Below are positions 30,974 through 41,000 of a stretch of DNA of 64,000 nt, piece by piece. Source of the stretch: Cherax quadricarinatus (taxonomy: Eukaryota > Arthropoda > Malacostraca > Decapoda > Parastacidae). The position numbers and the translations under genes were made by a program. The stretch is from positions 1 through 64,000 of the forward strand of contig NW_027196391.1 of the NCBI RefSeq assembly GCF_038502225.1, written 5' to 3'. Below the pieces are notes generated by a model. It had not been told where the DNA came from. It searched no databases and saw nothing but the letters and a program-made list of their open reading frames with translations. Positions within the stretch are counted from its first letter, which is position 1; every line of letters begins with the position of its first letter.

Positions 30974-31098
30974 ATCTTCTTCTTCCTCCTCCTCCTCCTC
31001 CTCTTCTCCTCCTCCTCCTCCTCCTCCTCCTCCTCTTCCTTTCTTCCCTCCTCCTCCTCCTCCTCCTCTTCCTCCCCTCCTCCCCCTCCTCCTCCTCC
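30974..31098. repeat. Pyrimidine tract 4 (TCC repeats)
   Basis: About 125 bases of TCC, TTCC and CCCC, directly next to the transposase fragment of piggyBac C, in the same relative place as tract 2 in D. Confidence 0.95.
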
Positions 31099-31233
31099 AT
31101 TGCTTTTGGTCTCAAACTCCTCCAAATCATGAAATTGATCTTCACTGACACTTCCATCTGTGTTAGAGCATCACTTGGGAAGAGAAGAGTCCCAGATTTG
31201 CTGGGGAATCACATATTTCTTACCGCTAGACAT
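31099..31233 (-). pseudogene. piggyBac C transposase N-terminus
   Basis: ATG at 31233 (minus), MSSGKKYVIPQQIWDSSLPK then a stop. Past the stop the sequence is CSNTDGSVSEDQFHDLEEF, related to the N-terminus of D and E. The stop results from an indel near CCCAAGTGATGC, which piggyBac G shares exactly. Confidence 0.82.
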
Positions 31234-31520
31234 GCTGAAAAAGGACAACTGAAATGGCATTCCCACAATGCACCACTGGCTCCCCGATTTTTTTTATATG
31301 GTGCACACTGACCATGGAGACCCATTCTCTCACATGTGGGCCTACCAGCTTTCTCCTGCTTGATTTGAAGCTGCTAGAATTTATGCGTATAAATACGTCA
31401 GAAACATTGGCTCGTAAGACGTATTTATACGTTGGAAACAGTCAAAGGGTTAACGTAATATACGACATTTAATGAGACTCGGTGAGTATTGTTATTATTA
31501 TTATCAATTCTAATATGGCG

Positions 31521-31675
31521 TCACTTGTGCAAGTCGTCTGCTACCACATCTCACATTTATGTTTATTTATTCTACTGTGGGGTGTATTTATCTTATTTAT
31601 ATGTTATGCATCGTGTTTATTATATAATTTTGAAAAAAAATATCATGGATGGATTAATGAAAATGTGTATATTAA
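31521..31675. repeat. Second copy of the tandem duplication, empty piggyBac site
   Basis: Matches 29524-29678 and continues TTAACGTAATATACGACATT, the same bases that follow piggyBac C at 31450. It therefore shows the target before insertion. Confidence 0.88.
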
Positions 31676-31962
31676 CGTAATATACGACATTTAAATGACT
31701 CGATGATTATTATTATCATTACTAATATGACGTCTGGAGACATAAGACACTTACCAATTTTAATGTGTACCTGCATGCCAGCACAGTATGTAAGTTTATT
31801 TAGGTACAGGTATACATAAGTATAATTATCAGAGTATATATAAAATTTGAAATAATTTTTAAAAACATTTGAAATTTTGGAGTTTCCAGACAAAATGGAG
31901 AGACTTAGTGCTTACTAAGCTCATGGAGAATGTAAACAAACAGGGTGGGGCACGGTGACCGT
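31676..31962. other. Right interior of the 17-kb TIR element, no gene
   Basis: AT-rich, with no frame of interest. Ends in the arm with ATACGG and CGCCGTAAAG words leading to the right terminus at 32071. Confidence 0.6.
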
Positions 31963-32079
31963 ATTAGAAAGTCAGGTGGGGGGAGCCGTATAGCGAGTTT
32001 TGGTCATAATTTGAAATGTCCGTATTAGCAGAACGCCGTAAAGTGAAACGCCGTAAAGCGGGGCCTTCCTGTATATATA

Positions 32080-32235
32080 CAGTGGACCCTCGACTAACAA
32101 TATTAATTGGTACCCGAGAACGAATATCGTTAGTCGAGTTTTTTAGCGTTAGTCGAGGCAAAATGTTAACGTTAAAAATGTATCGCTAGTCGGATTTAAC
32201 GTTAGACGATGCCATCGTTGGTCGAGGGTCCCCTG
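32080..32235. mobile_element. Tigger-type MITE, 156 bp
   Basis: TA on both sides of CAGTGGACCCTCGACTAAC and GTTGGTCGAGGGTCCCCTG. The arms TTAGTCGAG are repeated internally, as in the ends of Tigger-2. Six bases (TATATA) separate it from the end of the 17-kb element. No coding capacity. Confidence 0.9.
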
Positions 32236-32411
32236 TATATATAAAGTCTGTGTGAAGCATAATGTGAGTGCACCATGCATATGAAAAAAGTGCAACAAAA
32301 AATGACCGAAAAATATCGTTCTTGCCTATTTAGGCCCCATTTTAAATTTCATAAAATAAATATTTATAAAAAAAATTGTAATGCATATATCAATTCTGTA
32401 GTGGTCTGGGT

Positions 32412-32772
32412 GTGTACAGAATATTTTTATTGGCCTTCCAGATCAATGAGAAATTGTTTTATGGTAAGTCCTCCAAAGATAAGTCCAAATATCTCTGCAT
32501 TTTGGAGGAAAGTGACTCAGATGCAGAGGCAGATGATCTGGAAATGCTTGACAGTGGTGATGAGTACTTGCCACAAAATGCAAAGGTGTCAAGTGATGAT
32601 GAGGAGGAAGATAGACCATCCAAAAAGCCAAAATTATCACTGGCCAGTGCCAGGCAAGCTACTTGGATGCAAATTGTGCAACAAACACAAACTTCATGTC
32701 ACATCCTCATTTTCGTGTGCCATATGCAAAGTAAATATATGCATCAAGAAGGATAGAAATTGTACAAATTAG
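32412..32772 (+). pseudogene. piggyBac B transposase, N- and C-terminal fragments fused
   Basis: One frame reads FYGKSSKDKSKYLCILEESD, then DEYLPQNAKVSSDDEEEDRP and SKKPKLSLASA, the acidic N-terminal part of piggyBac transposases with a possible nuclear signal (PSKKPKL). Another frame at 32640-32772 reads PGKLLGCKLCNKHKLHV and SFSCAICKVNICIKKDRNC, a C-terminal cysteine-rich zinc domain. The catalytic middle with its Asp residues is deleted. This family differs from piggyBacs C to G. Confidence 0.72.
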
Positions 32773-33280
32773 TGATCTAGAATGATTGTTCTTTCTCAGG
32801 AAACTCAGGCATGTGGGAATTGAAAGTTATATCCCTTTGCAATGTGTCTATGTTGCTATGTGGTTCATTTTTGTATTTTTTTTAAAACTTACAAAATGTT
32901 TGAAAACAAGTTTAATTTATGTTTTTGATATTGTCTTTTTGTATAATAAAATTAAGAAAATAGTTATTTGGTGTTTTATTAACAATTGCAACTTTGCAAC
33001 ATTTAAAAATGTTCATCCTTTTGTAGGCAAGACCTACTTTTGTTGGTCTTCGCATATTGGCAATTGATCGAAAACCGACTTTCACATATTCATTTCTATG
33101 GGCTCATTCACTTTACAATGAGACACACTATCCACTCACAGGAAAAACATTTCAAAAATTCGCAATTTTCATATGTGCCTAACAAAGGCGTACCTGACAG
33201 GTATTTGCCAAGGCAAGGTGTGACCATTTACTGGTCAATTAGGTCTCCCTTAGTAACCTCTAAAGCACAGTTGAACTACA

Positions 33281-33371
33281 TCACAAGCCAGGGTACCTCC
33301 CCACACACACAAGCCAGGGTACCTCCCCACACACACAAGCCAGGGTACTTCTCCACAAACACCAGTCAGAG
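33281..33371. repeat. 24-bp minisatellite
   Basis: About four units of ACACAAGCCAGGGTACCTCC then CCAC, diverging to the right (CACCAGTCAGAGTA). It resumes after Tigger-2 at 34518 with TACTTCCTCACACACCAGAC and AGGGTACTTCCCCACACACA, so Tigger-2 landed inside the array. Confidence 0.85.
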
Positions 33372-33373
33372 TA

Positions 33374-34517
33374 CAGTGGACCCTCAGCTAACGATATTAA
33401 TCTGTTCCTGAAAGCTCATCGTTAACTGAAATTATCATTAGCTAAATTAATTTTCCCCATAAGAAATAATGGAAATCAAATTAATCCGTGCAAGACACCC
33501 AAAAGTATGAAAAAAAAAAATTTTTACCATATGAAATATTAATTTTAATACACACAAACTGACACTTACCTTTATTGAAGATCTGGTAATGATTGCAATC
33601 ACCACTAGCATTAGCACACATCTGTCTTTCATAGGCTTATGCCCTGGGAGTGCCTTTTCCTCCTGAGTAATGTAGGTTCTGTTTGGCATTTTCTTCCAAA
33701 ACAGGCCTGTTTCATCACAATTAAACACTTGTTCAGGATTCAGTCCTTCACTGTCTATGTACTCCTTGAATTCCTGCATGTATTTTTCAGCCGCTTTGTG
33801 GTCCGAACTGGCAGCCTCACCATGCCTTATCGCACTATGTATGCCAGTACAATTCTTAAATCTCTCAAACCAACCTTTGCTGGCCTTAAATTCACTCACA
33901 TCACCACTAGTTGCAGGCATTTTTCTAATTAAATCGTCATGCAACTTCCTAGCCTTTTCACATATGATCGCTTGAGAGATGCTATCTCCTGCTATCTGTT
34001 TTTCGTTTATCCACACCAATAACAGTCTCTCAACATCTTCTATCACTTGTGATCTCTTATTCGAAAACAAAGTTGCACCTTTTGCAAGAACAGTTTCCTT
34101 GAATGCCGTTTTCTTGGCCACAATAGTAGCGATGGTTGATTGGGGCACTCCACTTTTGTACTTAGCAATTATCTCTTTCTTCATATCCATAGTAATTCTC
34201 ACCCTTTTTCCTGCAGGGTTGGCACTAGAAGCTTTCTTGGGGCCCATGGTGACTTATTTTGCAGGTACAATCACTAAAAATGCTGTGATAATATGAAATG
34301 TTCCGACTGTATGCGTGGATGCAACCGCACTGGCTTGTTTGTAAACAGTGGCACCCATGGGACAACTGAGGCACTCTCAGGCCACAAGTGGACGCGTCTT
34401 GAACGTATCGTGTTGGCTGAGTTTTTTAGCGTTAGCTGAGGCAAAATTTTTGCATTAAAATGTATCGTTAGCTGGATTTAACGTTAGCTGATGCCATCGT
34501 TAGCTGAGGGTCCACTG
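33374..34517 (-). mobile_element. Tigger-2, internally deleted
   Basis: TA flanks CAGTGGACCCTCAGCTAACG and CGTTAGCTGAGGGTCCACTG, a perfect 20-bp inverted pair. 1144 bp. Retains the transposase N-terminal half; the DDE half is deleted and joined to the 3' UTR. Confidence 0.94.
33447..34247 (-). pseudogene. Tigger-2 transposase, N-terminal half
   Basis: 266 codons, ATG at 34247 (MGPKKASSANPAGKRVRITM). Residues 10-55 form the first helix-turn-helix; SNKRSQVIEDVERLLLVWIN begins the CENP-B-type second DNA-binding domain, which includes SQAIICEKARKLHDDL and SKGWFERFKNCTGIHS. The start of the catalytic domain is present (VFNCDETGLFWKKMPNRTY, first Asp) but the frame ends at DRCVLMLV with the other two catalytic positions lost. 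An eight-residue gap after YKSGV (no HASELAQLYN) shortens the first domain. It could still bind element ends; it cannot cut. Confidence 0.88.
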
Positions 34518-34731
34518 TACTTCCTCACACACCAGACAGGGTACTTCCCCACACACATGATTTGATTTGAGTGGGACTTGCACATGAGTGAATAGAATTA
34601 TCAAAGCTTATTGCTTGGGAAGCAATGAAAATTGGGTTCAGCAAATACGATTCTGTTAGTGGAATGGTCTGTGAAGGACTTGCCTAGTATGGGCCAACAG
34701 GCCTGCTGCAGTGTTCTTTCTTTATGTCCAA

Positions 34732-34824
34732 ACATTTATGGATGAACATAACCCTGACACAGCTGTTGTAGGCCGTGTTGGCAACATCTACAATGACAAT
34801 ATGGTGTCCCATTTTAGGAAAATC
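34732..34824 (+). pseudogene. Tigger transposase C-terminal fragment
   Basis: Plus strand reads MDEHNPDTAVVGRVGNIYND then NMVSHFRKISK, matching the C-terminus of Tigger-3 (MDEHHPDTAIASCAGDFYND). It breaks at 34825 where an I-type LINE tail begins. The left neighbour (34560-34730) is a non-coding repeat tail with CTTGCCTAGTATGGGCCAAC. Confidence 0.75.
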
Positions 34825-35014
34825 TCAAAAAGAAGTGCTAAACCACAAGGGCTATACAGTGCTGCAGGGCAGGGAAGGGTACAAAGGTATCGGGTAGCAA
34901 GAGAGGGATGATTAGCAGGTTATGGAGGACAGCGGGGCAGTGGATAGTGCAGTGGTAGAGGATAACAAGAGATTGGGGTAGAAAGGGCTGTGAGGAGTGC
35001 TAAAGGTATCATCA

Positions 35015-36246
35015 TTAGAGTTTGTCGAATAAATCAGTTGTCAAAAAGTCAAGGAGAGAGTTTGGATTAAAGGAGGGTCCATCAGCAAGAAGGGAAAGTA
35101 AAGAGAGAGCAGCAGAGCGGAGACGATGTTGGAGGTAAATTCTGCGTGCTCGTTGATAGAGTGGGCAGTCTAACAGAATGTGGCTAACAGATAATGGAAC
35201 CTGAAAATTCTCACAGAGAGGAACAGGGTGCCTCTCCATGAGATACCCATGAGTAAGACGAGTGTGGCCAATGCAAAGACGGGAGAGAGTGGTCTCCCAA
35301 CCTTGACACTGATGACAAGAAGACGGCCAGAAACCTATACTCAGTTTAATAGAATGAAGTTTGTTATTGAGCAGATCAGACCAATGTTATTGCGAATGCA
35401 GGACAAAGAAGAAACCTCACTAAAAGCAGTTAGTTGCAAGTGAAGGTCCCAATTTGCTCGATCAAATTGTCAGCATGGGCTACGAAGAGGTGGTGAATAT
35501 GAAGAAGTAAAAATGATTGCTGTCATGCAAGTCTGGAAGGACAGACCAGGTGAAGTCTAGTGTAGTGGACCGAGAGATCAATGCAAGAGAGAGCATGAGT
35601 ACGAGGATCAAAATGGGTGGGAGTACCCGTATTTAAAACATGGAGGGGCCGAGAAGCAAGAAAAGCCTCTAACTGAATGCCATGGAAGTCTCAGAGAGAC
35701 CCCCAGAGGAAATGGTGGGCATTAAAATCGCCAAATAACAGAAGTAGTGGTGGTAAGGATGAAACAAGAAAGGCAACATCCGGGATGGATAATGCCTGAG
35801 AAGGGGAGAAATACAAATAACAGATTGTATACCACTTATTCAAGTGGGTACAGGCTGCAGTGTAATGCATTGAAGTATGAACAAATAGCTCACAGTACAA
35901 AATATCAGTGTGTATAAGAAGGGCACTTTCATTAACCCGTAAACAGTCCAAGCAGATCTACATTCACATGTGTAGTGCTACAAAAGAAGATCTAAGTTTT
36001 TTTTACATATTTTCAAATATAATGTATATGTTTGGACCGTTTACGGGTTAAATGTCCCATCAGAAAAAGGATCTGAAGAATACAATAAATTATAGCCTGA
36101 GAAGGGATGGATAACAGCAGAGTGTAATTTTGGTTCCTGTAAGCAAACACCAACAGGGAAAACCAGGAGAGCAACATCTGAAACTCACTCTGATTACCTC
36201 TGAGGCTGTGGATATTCCACTGTAAAAAGGCCATGATTGGTAACAA
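35015..36246 (-). pseudogene. I-type LINE copy A: endonuclease fused to C-terminus
   Basis: Endonuclease start MAFLQWNIHSLRGNQSEFQM near 36234; a later piece has LLLFGDFNAHHFLWGS near 35710 with the GDFN motif; the end of the domain (NWDLHLQLTAF) is near 35440. It then passes without RT or RNase H to LHWPHSSYSWYLMERHPVPL-like sequence and the Cys/His zinc motif (PLCENFQ, SHILLDCPLYQRARRIYLQH) at 35239-35015. Frameshifts and a MITE interrupt it. Confidence 0.78.
35936..36047. mobile_element. 112-bp piggyBac MITE
   Basis: TTAA at 35932-35935 and 36048-36051 flank CCCGTAAACAGTCC and GGACCGTTTACGGG, a 14-bp inverted pair with one mismatch. The termini resemble those of piggyBac F (CCCCTAAACGGTCC), so F-type transposase is the likely past mobiliser. 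Confidence 0.93.
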
Positions 36247-36543
36247 GAAAGATACAAGAAATCAGTGTCCACTGATGGTCTAGTCTCTTCAATATATTCT
36301 AAGATAGCTTCAAGTGTTTCACAAGACAGAGACATTGTATGGGGGACAATATTGGAGATGGAAAGAGGAGGGTGAGTAAAGACTGGGACAGCAATGGACT
36401 GTACCAAAGTAAAAGGGGACGAAAGGGAAGAGGGAACTGGAGAAGAGGTGTGGGAAGGGACAAAAAAGGCAGAAATCTGGGAGGGGGCAGAAAAGGAAGA
36501 AACTTGGGAGGGGACAGGGAAGGAAGGTACAGTACGAGGAGGG

Positions 36544-37620
36544 TTAACCTCTCACACTAGTAACAGAGCCGGTGAGAGGTGAAGAACCAGGTACAGAGAC
36601 TGGAAAGGCAGAATGTGGAGGTAGAAGGGAAGGAAGGGTTAAAGATTTGAACAATGGGGATTTTTTGGACTTCTGAGAAGTAGAGGGGTGATTGGTATGA
36701 GGTGTTGTACGAGGTCTTGTAGATATCAGAACATGTGAGGGAAAACATGAAGTGAGAATGAACCAAGGTGTTGAGGCAGGGACTTCCAAGTCCAGGACTA
36801 CAAAAGAATTAGAGACAGGAGTGACTATGGGAGGGGCAACCACAGAGGAGGCTGCAGAAGATGGGACTGCATAGGTGAGGGGATGTTTAGAAACACGAGA
36901 ATAAGAAATACTGGGTAGTCTCCCTTTGAGGTGTAGATTAGAAACAGCCATAGCATAGGGGAAACCTTTGGCCTCTTTGAGGCAATGGATTTCTCGCTCA
37001 TTTAAGTAAACTTGGAAATGGCAAGAATAAAAAGGGTGAGCCTCATTATAATTAAGGCAAGAGGGAGACTACACGACATATTGGAATAGTCATTGGCACC
37101 ACAGACTAGGCATTCGGGTATAGACCTGCAATATTTCGCTGGATGGTCAAAATGCCAGCAATTTCTACACTGTTGCAGTGTAGGGATCACCTTTTGAACT
37201 TGTAAACAATGTCCCGCTATATAAACAGAGGATGGGAATTCATGACAGTCGAAAGTTAATCAAGCCACATTGCAAGGGCATGGTCTCCACTCGTGGGCAG
37301 GAAGGAAACAAGTGTCTACTTCGAGGATTGGGAGATCTTGGAGTTACAGCTGTTCTAGAATGTCATTGCTACATGCCTGGAAATTTTGTTGGACAATGAT
37401 ATGGGGCAGAATGACAGTATCACTACAAGAATCGAGGATCTGATGTTTCGTAGTGACAGGAATAGTATCGATATTTGAAAGAAGAGAAATGTCACGAGCT
37501 TGGTTAGCATTCTGCCACAGTGATGATGCATGTACTGCTCTAGACAGCGTGAAAGGATATATATCTACCAACATGGCATAAGAGTGCCTTGCCAATACTG
37601 TGGTCAGAAAGATGGGCAAT
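36544..37620 (-). pseudogene. I-type LINE copy A ORF1 (gag-like)
   Basis: Cysteine knuckles CRNCWHFDHPAKYC and CLVCGANDYSNMSC at 37190-37080, in the style of I-element ORF1 nucleic-acid-binding proteins. Upstream (37619-37344) reads DIYPFTLSRAVHASSLWQNA; downstream (36951-36544) is Ser/Pro/Thr-rich (HPLTYAVPSSAASSVVAPP). Several frame changes break it. Confidence 0.7.
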
Positions 37621-37797
37621 AGAGGAAGATGGTCATAATGTAAATGTAAAGAATTTAGTCAATTGTGGATTCCGAAACCAAGCGTGTAAAGAGGGTGCAT
37701 GATGTGTCGGTCATCTCTGAGGAGAATGAGAAGGAAGTGAAGAAGTATCATCAGGCAACTGTCATGGGAATTTAGGAGTGGGATCTGATTATTCTTA

Positions 37798-38033
37798 TAA
37801 TCAAAAAGAAGCATTAAACCACAAGGGCTATACAGCACTGGAGGGCAGGGAAGGAAGTGAGGGTATCATGTGGCAAAAGGAAGAGGGATGATTAGTAGGT
37901 TCTGGAGGACAGTGGGGCAGTGGATAGTGCAGGGGTAGAGGGTAGCAAGAGATTAAGGTAGAAAGGGCTGTGGGGAGTGGTAAAGGCATCATCATCAGAG
38001 TTTGTGGAGTAAATCAGTTGTTGTCAATGATGA
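37798..38033 (-). repeat. I-type LINE, copy C, 3' tail only
   Basis: Repeats the family 3' UTR (ACCACAAGGGCTATACAGCA, GTGGGGCAGTGG-like words, ATCATCATCAGAGTTTGTGG, AAATCAGTTGTTGTCAA) and stops at the end of coding sequence. It lies between copies A and B, head to tail. The 3' ends of copies A, B and C are at 34825, about 38036 and 37798. Confidence 0.85.
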
Positions 38034-38035
38034 TT

Positions 38036-41000
38036 ATTATAATAAAAATGAAGTGCCAAACCACAAGGGCTATACAACGCTGTGGGGCAGGGAAGGAAGC
38101 GAGGGCATTGGGTGGCAAAAGGGAGAGGGATGATTAGAAGGTTATGGAGGACAGCAGGGCAGTGGATAGTACAGGGGGTAGAGAGTAGCAAGAGATTGAG
38201 GTAGAAAGGGCTGTGGGGAGTGCTAAAGGCATCATCATCAGAGTTTGTGGAGTAAATCAGTTGTTGTCAAAAAGTCAGTGAGAGAGTCCAGATTAAAGGA
38301 GGGTTCATCAGCAAGAAGGGAAGGTAAAGAGAGAGCAGCAGAGTGGAGACGACATTCGAGGTAAATTTTGCGTGCTTGTTGATAGAGTGGGCAGTCTAAC
38401 AGAATGTGGCTACCAGATACTGGAACCTGATAATTCTCACAGAGAGGAACAGGGTGCCTCTCCACGAGATACCCGTGAGTAAGACAAGTGTGGCCAATAA
38501 GATGTGAGAGAGTAGTCTCCCAACCTCGACACTGATGACAAGAAGATGGCCAGTAACCTATACTCGGTTTAATAGAATGAAGTTTGTTATTTAGCAGATC
38601 AGAACAATGTTGTTGCCAACGGGTGTGAAGGTGGGTAGCAATTACAGCAAAATAGTCCGTGAATGGAACACCTCTATGTGAAACTGGAAGGTCATGAACT
38701 CCTGACCACACAGCAGTGTCTGCCTGTTCATTGCCCTGTATGTCAACATGACCAGGGATCAAACAAAAAAATCTTTATGCTTGGTAGAGATATGGTGTAA
38801 CCAAAGTTGGATACAGAGAACTAGGAGATGAGGTGTATCAAATTTTCGTATAGCTGGTTAAGCACTAAGGGAGGCTGAAACAGCCACAAATGGTGACACA
38901 GGCATAGAAGCAATACTGATAAGTGCTGCAAGAATGGCATACAATTCAGCAGTAAAAATGCTAGCAAGGATAGTAAATGCCCATGCTCGACACTTTTCGG
39001 AAACACTGCTGCGAATCCAACGCCGTCAGAAGACTTAGAGCCATCTGTGTATACAGCGATGGCATGAGAATGAAAGCAGAAGTGGTCAAGAAAAAGAGAG
39101 CGGGAAGCAACCGTAGGCAGTTGGGCTTTCACGCAGCGGAGTGAGAAAGAACAGACTTGAACAGCTGGAACTTCTCAGGGAGGCAGGGAAAAGTGAGATG
39201 CTACATGTACATAGAAAGGTGGTAACTGAAGGGAAGACAAGAGCGAATGGAGGCAAAGAGAAAAGGGATGGAGTAAACAGGGGCGACGAACAAATGTCTA
39301 CTAACATCGGTGACTGTTCTATATATGGAAGGATTACGGAGATAATGAGAGCGAACATAGCAGCGAAGGCAATGGGCATCACGGCGATCAGACAAGGATG
39401 AAACATTTGCTTCAGCATAGAGGTTCTCAACAGGGAAAGAGCAAAAAGCACCAAGGCATAAATGTAATCCCTGGTGATGGATGGCATTAAGGCTATAGTG
39501 ATTAGCAGGAGAGGCTGCTGAATAGATCTGGTCACCATAATCGAGTTTTGATAAAACGAGGCCTGAATGTAGGTGAAGGAGAGTTCGGCGATCAGCTCCC
39601 CATGAAAGGTGAGTGAGGGTTTTAAGAAAGTTCAGCCGGCTGTGACAAGTTGCCTTCAGAGAGGTAATGTGAGGTTTCCAGGATAACCTACAGTCAAAAA
39701 GAAGGCCTAGAAATCTCACCATATCACGTTCAGGGATATGTTAGCCATAGAGGTTCAAAGCATGATCGGAGATGACAGAGCGTCTAGTGAAAGTAATTTG
39801 GTGAGTTTTAGTACTGGAAAATTTAAACCCATGCATGGTGGTCCAATTGGAAACACAGTTGACTGCATGCTGGAGAGAAACTAATGAGGTGACACTCAGT
39901 GCCTGCACAAGCAATAGTGAAGTCATCAACATAGGGTTATGACCAAATATTGGAGGGAAGAGAGGCCAAATCATTTATAGCAAGGAGAAAAAATGTGCTC
40001 AGAACACATCCCTGGGGGACACCTTCAGCTTGGACAAAGTCCAGGGAGAGCATATTATTAACCGAACACGGAAATGTCTGTCAGTTAAGAAGTTCTTAAG
40101 GAAGGATGGTAGATTGCCTCGGAGGCCTAAGGAGTGGGCTTGGGCCAAAATATTATACCTCCAAGTTGTGTCATATGCCTTCTCAAGATAAAAAAAATAT
40201 GGCAATAACTGAGGTAGTAAGAGGTCTATGGTAGAATGGCCCTTACGAAAGCCATGTTGACTAGTGAAGAGACTGTTGTGTGTCTCTAAATACCACATTA
40301 AACATCGATTTACCAGACGTTCCATCACTTTGCAATCTGCACTAGTAAGAGCAATGTCCCGTAGTACCTGGTTTGAGGAAAAGGAAAACAATGGCAGACT
40401 TCCACAGCTGGGAAAGAACTCCTTGTGACTAAATAAGATTGAAGAGATGTAAGAGGGCTGCAAGGGCAGACTGATGTAAATGTTGTAACATCTGAATATG
40501 AATGCCATCAGGCCCACCTGCCGATGATTGGCATGCTGAGTGCCTCCAGTTCCGGAAGTGTGAAAGGCACATTATAAGATTATTCTTTGAAAGAAGAAAA
40601 GTCTAAGGATGCTAACTCTCTGGCAGACTTTGAGGAAAGAAACGAGGGGCATAGATGGAGCCCCTGAGAAATATGGACGAGATGATTGCCAATTTCAATG
40701 GCAACATCAAGTGGGTTTGCTATATCATCACCGGCAGCCTGCAGAACAGGAGCCAGATCAGGACAGTATTTACCACTCAGTTTCTGTACTTTTTTCCAGA
40801 CGGCACTCATAGAGGAAGCCGAGGTGATGGTGGAAACATAATCTCACCAGCAAGTGCGCTTAGCGTCACAAATGACACAGCGAGCAACTGCTCACTTCTG
40901 CTTAAAATCAAGAAGTCTCTCTGTGATTCTATTGTATCTGTACCTGCTCCACGCAGAACATTTCAAACGTACTTCCCAAGCACAAGCAGGAGACCACCAT

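Larger units (their letters stand above)
29679..31449 (-). mobile_element. piggyBac C, cargo-bearing, non-autonomous
   Basis: TTAA at 29675-29678 and 31450-31453 flank CCCTTTGACTGTTTCAGG and AACAGTCAAAGGG. Left to right: 3' UTR (29679-30090), pyrimidine tract, cargo R1 (30411-30970), pyrimidine tract, transposase N-terminus on the minus strand (31233-31099), 5' UTR. 1771 bp. No catalytic part. An undisturbed duplicate of its target site is at 31668-31690. Confidence 0.92.
14963..32071. mobile_element. TA-flanked TIR element carrying gypsy and two piggyBacs (inferred span)
   Basis: Left end TA then CAGGAGGGCCCCACTT; right end AAGCGGGGCCTTCCTG then TA. Both sit in a TATATA stretch. The left arm repeats GCCGTAAAGTGG-like words and the right arm has CGCCGTAAAGTG twice, supporting one family. 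After removing gypsy (15267-23961), piggyBac D and piggyBac C, the remainder is about 1.7 kb without a recognised transposase. The motif ACTCATTACTTACCTTAAAA occurs near 15160 and near 29020, so two overlapping copies of the family instead of one remain possible. Confidence 0.5.
13542..33189 (+). mobile_element. piggyBac element B, inferred span, host of a 17-kb insertion
   Basis: The left end CCCTTTGTTAGGCAAG follows TTAA; the right end TGCCTAACAAAGG at 33176-33188 is its inverted match over about 13 bases, with further similarity (ACAATTGTC against AAAATTGCG). Between them, once the TA-flanked elements 14963-32071 and 32080-32235 and the MITE 13801-14875 are removed, about 1.2 kb remains, holding a fused N- and C-terminal transposase remnant (32412-32772). 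Expected TTAA at the right end is not preserved (GTAC). Pairing of these ends is inference. Confidence 0.55.
34825..37790 (-). mobile_element. I-type LINE, copy A, internally deleted
   Basis: On the minus strand: ORF1 with a zinc knuckle (37620-36540), endonuclease (36246-35630), a junction near 35400, C-terminal domain (35390-35015) and a 3' UTR ending TTGTGGTTTAGCACTTCTTT at 34825. RT and RNase H are missing at the junction. A 112-bp piggyBac MITE lies in the endonuclease part. Copies B and C of the same family follow in the same orientation. Confidence 0.82.
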
